Origin: Candidatus Dormiibacterota bacterium
Lineage (GTDB): Bacteria; Chloroflexota; Dormibacteria; UBA8260; Bog-877
Assembly (NCBI GenBank): GCA_003164475.1
Contig: PLTL01000046.1
Span: forward strand, 1 to 16,198
DNA length: 16,198 bases
Reading direction: 5' to 3'
Both the position numbers and the translations under genes were made by a program. Under the pieces are notes generated by a model. It was not told where the DNA came from, searched no databases, and was given only the letters and a program-made list of their open reading frames with translations. Numbering within the stretch: the first letter of the stretch is position 1; every line of letters begins with the position of its first letter. Positions 14,165 to 16,198 of this stretch are shown here, piece by piece.

Positions 14165-15304
14165 CTAGCCCTCTGCGCTGCCAGAATCGGCAGCGGAGCC
14201 CAGTGGCAAGGCGACCCAGCGATGCTGCTGGTGTGAGATCTCGACGGCGTCGATCACCTCCTGCACCGCTGCTGCGGCGACGAAATCGCCGCCAGCGGCA
14301 CGCTCGGGCTGGTCAATGTCGTCGATGAAGTCCCTCACCAGATTGGAGTAGAAGCTGGTCTCCCAACCCTCGCGCAACGACCCTCCGGTTGGGAAGAGCC
14401 GTTGCGGTATCTCCAGGGCCTCAAACTCGACAGCATTCTTGCGCGCTCCCCAGAGCCGTTCACAGACACCCCTCTCCTCGACCAGACGGCAGATGAGTGC
14501 GCCCTCGGTCCCGTACAAGCGAGCCTCCAGGCCCGGGTAGTTTCCGACGGTCACGTAGCTGCTCTGGATGGTTGCGAGCACCCCGTTGTCGAAGCGGCCG
14601 ATGAAGGCGTCGGTGTCGTCAACGGGGAGCGGTCGCACTTCGGAGGAGCCCTTGCTGATGCGTTCCGAGATCTGGTTGGTGAGCAGCCCCACCACCTCGC
14701 GGAGTTCGCTGCCCACGAACCACAGACCCAGGTCGATGATCGGCGCCCCATAACCCTCCAGGGAGGCCGCCTTGAGTCTCCCATCGGGAAGAGTTGCCGC
14801 CTCGCCCACTCGCATCGGCGTCAGTGGGTCGAGAAACTGGGAATTCTGCTCGAAACCGTTGAATACCAGGGGACGGCCGATATATCCGTCGTCGATCAGC
14901 TCCTTCATACGCATCATGGCCGCGCTGAAGCGAAACGTGAAGCCTACCTTGGTGCGTAGGCCCCGCGTGGCTGCCAGGCTCGCGGCCCGGCGGGTCTCCA
15001 TGTAGTCATGGTGGACCGGCTTTTCACAGAGCACATGCTTTCCGGCTGCGATCGCAGCCATGGCGTACTCGAAGTGGCTGGGATTCCAGGTGACGACGTC
15101 AACTATGTCGACCTCCGGGCTCGCGATCAAAGCCGCCGGGTCTTTCGCGACCGCCAAGGTCCCCAGCGATGCCGCGGTCCTGGCCGCGGCATCGGCGTCG
15201 TTGTCATAAATCCCCACGATCTCGCAGCGGCTGTCGCGCCGCCAAGCCGGGATGTGGGCGCGCTGACTCCAGCGTCCAGCCCCAATGATCGCGACCCGGA
15301 TCAC
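14165..15304 (-). CDS. Gfo/Idh/MocA-family oxidoreductase, copy 2 (Gfo2)
   Basis: 379 residues from GTG 15304, chosen because GGGAGGG stands 4 bases upstream and the protein then begins VIRVAIIGAG. A longer TTG frame to 15409 would run through the promoter. Rossmann loop GAGRWSQRAH (8-17), then VVTWNPSHFEYAMAAIAAGKHVLCEKPVHH with the EKP Lys95, and the C-terminal domain with VFNGFEQNSQF, GAPIIDLGLW (186-195) and IQSSYVTVGNYPG. Asp191 is kept, but the His of DxGxH is Trp195. It is closely similar to Gfo1 along its length. It probably uses NAD(P) on a sugar- or polyol-like compound, in the cytoplasm. It is the first gene after the promoter and likely leads the operon. Whether it is an active dehydrogenase is uncertain because of the missing His. 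Confidence 0.92.
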   Translation of the reverse strand: MIRVAIIGAGRWSQRAHIPAWRRDSRCEIVGIYDNDADAAARTAASLGTLAVAKDPAALIASPEVDIVDVVTWNPSHFEYAMAAIAAGKHVLCEKPVHHDYMETRRAASLAATRGLRTKVGFTFRFSAAMMRMKELIDDGYIGRPLVFNGFEQNSQFLDPLTPMRVGEAATLPDGRLKAASLEGYGAPIIDLGLWFVGSELREVVGLLTNQISERISKGSSEVRPLPVDDTDAFIGRFDNGVLATIQSSYVTVGNYPGLEARLYGTEGALICRLVEERGVCERLWGARKNAVEFEALEIPQRLFPTGGSLREGWETSFYSNLVRDFIDDIDQPERAAGGDFVAAAAVQEVIDAVEISHQQHRWVALPLGSAADSGSAEG

Positions 15305-15315
15305 AGCGCCCTCCC
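15302..15315 (-). promoter_or_regulatory. Strong ribosome binding site and GTG start of gfo2
   Basis: On the minus strand GGGAGGG-CGCT-GTG: the GGGAGGG block occupies 15315-15309 and the start codon 15304-15302. This is one of the strongest Shine-Dalgarno matches in the window and fixes the gfo2 start 35 codons downstream of the longest frame. Confidence 0.75.
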
Positions 15316-15384
15316 ACACTTCACGCCCGACGAGACCGCCTACTGGGGGACCGTCAGGGCGGCCCGCAAGGCCTCCCCCCGGAA

Positions 15385-15410
15385 CTTGTCGACCGCATCC
15401 TATCAACAAG
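15385..15410. promoter_or_regulatory. Imperfect inverted repeat centred on the -10 box (candidate operator)
   Basis: CTTGTCGA (15385-15392) and TCAACAAG (15403-15410) are inverted repeats with one mismatch, separated by 10 bases that include the complete -10 hexamer. A dimeric repressor bound here would block the promoter. The GntR/FCD protein encoded in the same operon is the obvious candidate. The wide spacing is not the classic FadR-type compact site, so another regulator is possible. Confidence 0.45.
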
Positions 15411-15426
15411 GCGCAGACGTCGTCAA
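15397..15426 (-). promoter_or_regulatory. Sigma-70-type promoter of the gfo2 operon
   Basis: On the minus strand TTGACG (15426-15421), an 18-base spacer, and TAGGAT (15402-15397). Both hexamers match the primary-sigma consensus of high-G+C bacteria (TTGAC-, TAnnnT). Transcription would start near 15390, leaving a leader of about 85 bases before the gfo2 GTG. No other promoter in the window is as clear. Confidence 0.6.
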
Positions 15427-16053
15427 TTCGCTGAGGACCCCGGCGTTAGGTCGGTTCGAGGTCGGCCCCACTGGTGGCCCAGGCGTGCCGGTGCCCGGTC
15501 GTGACACGCCGCTGGAGCGCTCTCTCAGGCCGGCCCGACGTCGGGCTTTGGGCTGGGAGCGGTCCCCGTCGCCGCCGGCGGCGACATCGAGACTGAGGTG
15601 CCACCGAGGGCTGGATCCGGCGACGGGATGGCCGGCCGCCCCGGTCCCATCCGGCGCGGCCAAAGCCCCGGCGCCCTCTTCACCCAGAGTTCTGCGGCGC
15701 TGAGACGCCAAGGCCCCCACCGCGGCTGCCTCGGCGGTGGCTCGGAGCTGGCCACCGCCACGGACCCCGCTCCCGGCGCTCTGCGCGATCCCGGTGGGGA
15801 TCCCCAACGGACCCGCCGATCGGTTGGCGTCGACCAGCCGATGCGCACCTTAGCCGGACCGGCACTGGCGACGCCTTCGCCCGGACCGGGAGTTCCGGCT
15901 ACGCTAGGCTGGCTCTCTCCGCCTCACCGTCTGTTCACCTGCCTCGCCGCAGCGCCGGCCCGCGAACGGTCGCCGTGCCCCAGCTGGGGCACCTAACCAG
16001 TCTGGTGGAGCCCGACGTGGCGGCCGGCGGGCGGATCCGGCGCGATCCGGAAG
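15427..16053. other. Non-coding region upstream of the operon
   Basis: Over 600 bases with no credible protein gene. Frames on both strands are Arg/Pro/Gly-rich with no family resemblance and no ribosome binding site. It contains an 18-bp perfect palindrome at 15975-15992, and the tRNA-like sequence begins just beyond it. It may be a junction between genome blocks. Confidence 0.45.
15975..15992 (-). terminator. 18-bp perfect palindrome downstream of the tRNA remnant
   Basis: GTGCCCCAGCTGGGGCAC is a perfect palindrome. As RNA it gives a 7-bp stem with a 4-base loop. It begins 61 bases beyond the tRNA CCA in the direction of tRNA transcription, the place for a tRNA terminator. No T-run follows. 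A protein-binding site is the alternative. Confidence 0.4.
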
Positions 16054-16103
16054 TGGTGCCCGCGGAAGGACTCGAACCTCCGACGCGCGGTTTGGGAAAC
16101 CGA
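16054..16103 (-). tRNA. 3' half of a tRNA, Gly(CCC)-like; 5' half not found
   Basis: Reading on the minus strand: an anticodon arm with loop TTCCCAA (16098-16092; anticodon CCC) and four of five stem pairs; a 5-base variable region; a T-arm GGAGG-TTCGAGT-CCTTC (16081-16065), fully paired with one G-T; an acceptor strand CGCGGGC (16064-16058); discriminator A; and encoded CCA (16056-16054). The matching 5' acceptor strand GCCCGCG and a D-arm are absent within the remaining window. A 9-bp direct repeat GCCGAGATC occurs at 16108-16116 and 16130-16138, where the D-arm should be. A tRNA 3' half ending in CCA is the usual scar of site-specific integration, so this may be an attachment site. A disrupted pseudo-tRNA or a tRNA with an insertion are alternatives. 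Confidence 0.5.
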
Positions 16104-16198
16104 TTCGGCCGAGATCAGGGCAGTTCCCAGCCGAGATCGTCACCACCCGACTACGCTCCCGCCTACGCCCTACTTAGCCTGAGCTTTTCAGCAAGGAG

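Noticed and set aside
15305..15409. A 35-residue extension of Gfo2 from a TTG
   Set aside because: It would start inside the -10/operator region, while GTG 15304 has a near-perfect ribosome binding site.
15403..16146. Several 60-134 codon frames at the right end
   Set aside because: They are low-complexity, overlap each other on both strands, and one simply translates the tRNA fragment.
1..16198. CRISPR array, insertion sequence, integrase or phage genes
   Set aside because: I looked for regularly spaced repeats, transposase motifs and recombinase motifs and saw none.

Overview
The window is G+C-rich DNA. Every convincing gene lies on the minus strand, many starts are GTG or TTG, and Shine-Dalgarno sites are clear. 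This suits a high-G+C soil-type bacterium, either Actinomycetota or a similar lineage such as Dormibacterota or Chloroflexota. The lineage is inferred from style only; no marker gene is present. Transcription runs from the right end to the left end.

Layout in transcription order. (1) The right end (15427-16198) has no believable protein gene. It carries the 3' half of a tRNA (Gly-CCC-like) ending in CCA, and an 18-bp perfect palindrome. (2) A sigma-70-type promoter (TTGACG, 18-nt spacer, TAGGAT) is centred inside an imperfect 26-bp inverted repeat. It precedes a Gfo/Idh/MocA oxidoreductase (Gfo2) and two tandem, overlapping DUF4438 paralogues. (3) After a gap holding a strong hairpin come a second Gfo/Idh/MocA oxidoreductase (Gfo1), a GntR/FCD regulator, a family-5 (Opp/Dpp-type) solute-binding protein, TldD and TldE/PmbA peptidase subunits, and the permeases OppB and OppC. 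(4) After a 536-base gap with two related palindromes comes an SDR oxidoreductase. After another hairpin comes a TIM-barrel glycosidase-like protein.

Four consecutive boundaries have overlapping stop and start codons: DUF4438-A/B, Gfo1/GntR, GntR/binding protein and TldD/TldE. The left-hand genes therefore look like one regulated catabolic operon. A reasonable reading, which is inference, is uptake of an oligomeric substrate (peptide, glycopeptide or oligosaccharide) by the Opp-type system, cleavage by TldD/TldE, and redox conversion of a released sugar- or polyol-like part by the two Gfo proteins and the SDR. The DUF4438 pair would take an unknown step. No transporter ATPase (OppD/OppF) is present.

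The most notable points are key-residue changes. Both Gfo paralogues lack the usual catalytic His of the DxGxH motif. The SDR has YxxxR instead of YxxxK. The second DUF4438 copy has lost His residues that the first keeps. The combination of two DUF4438, two Gfo, TldDE and Opp genes is not a pathway I recognise and is the best candidate here for something undescribed.
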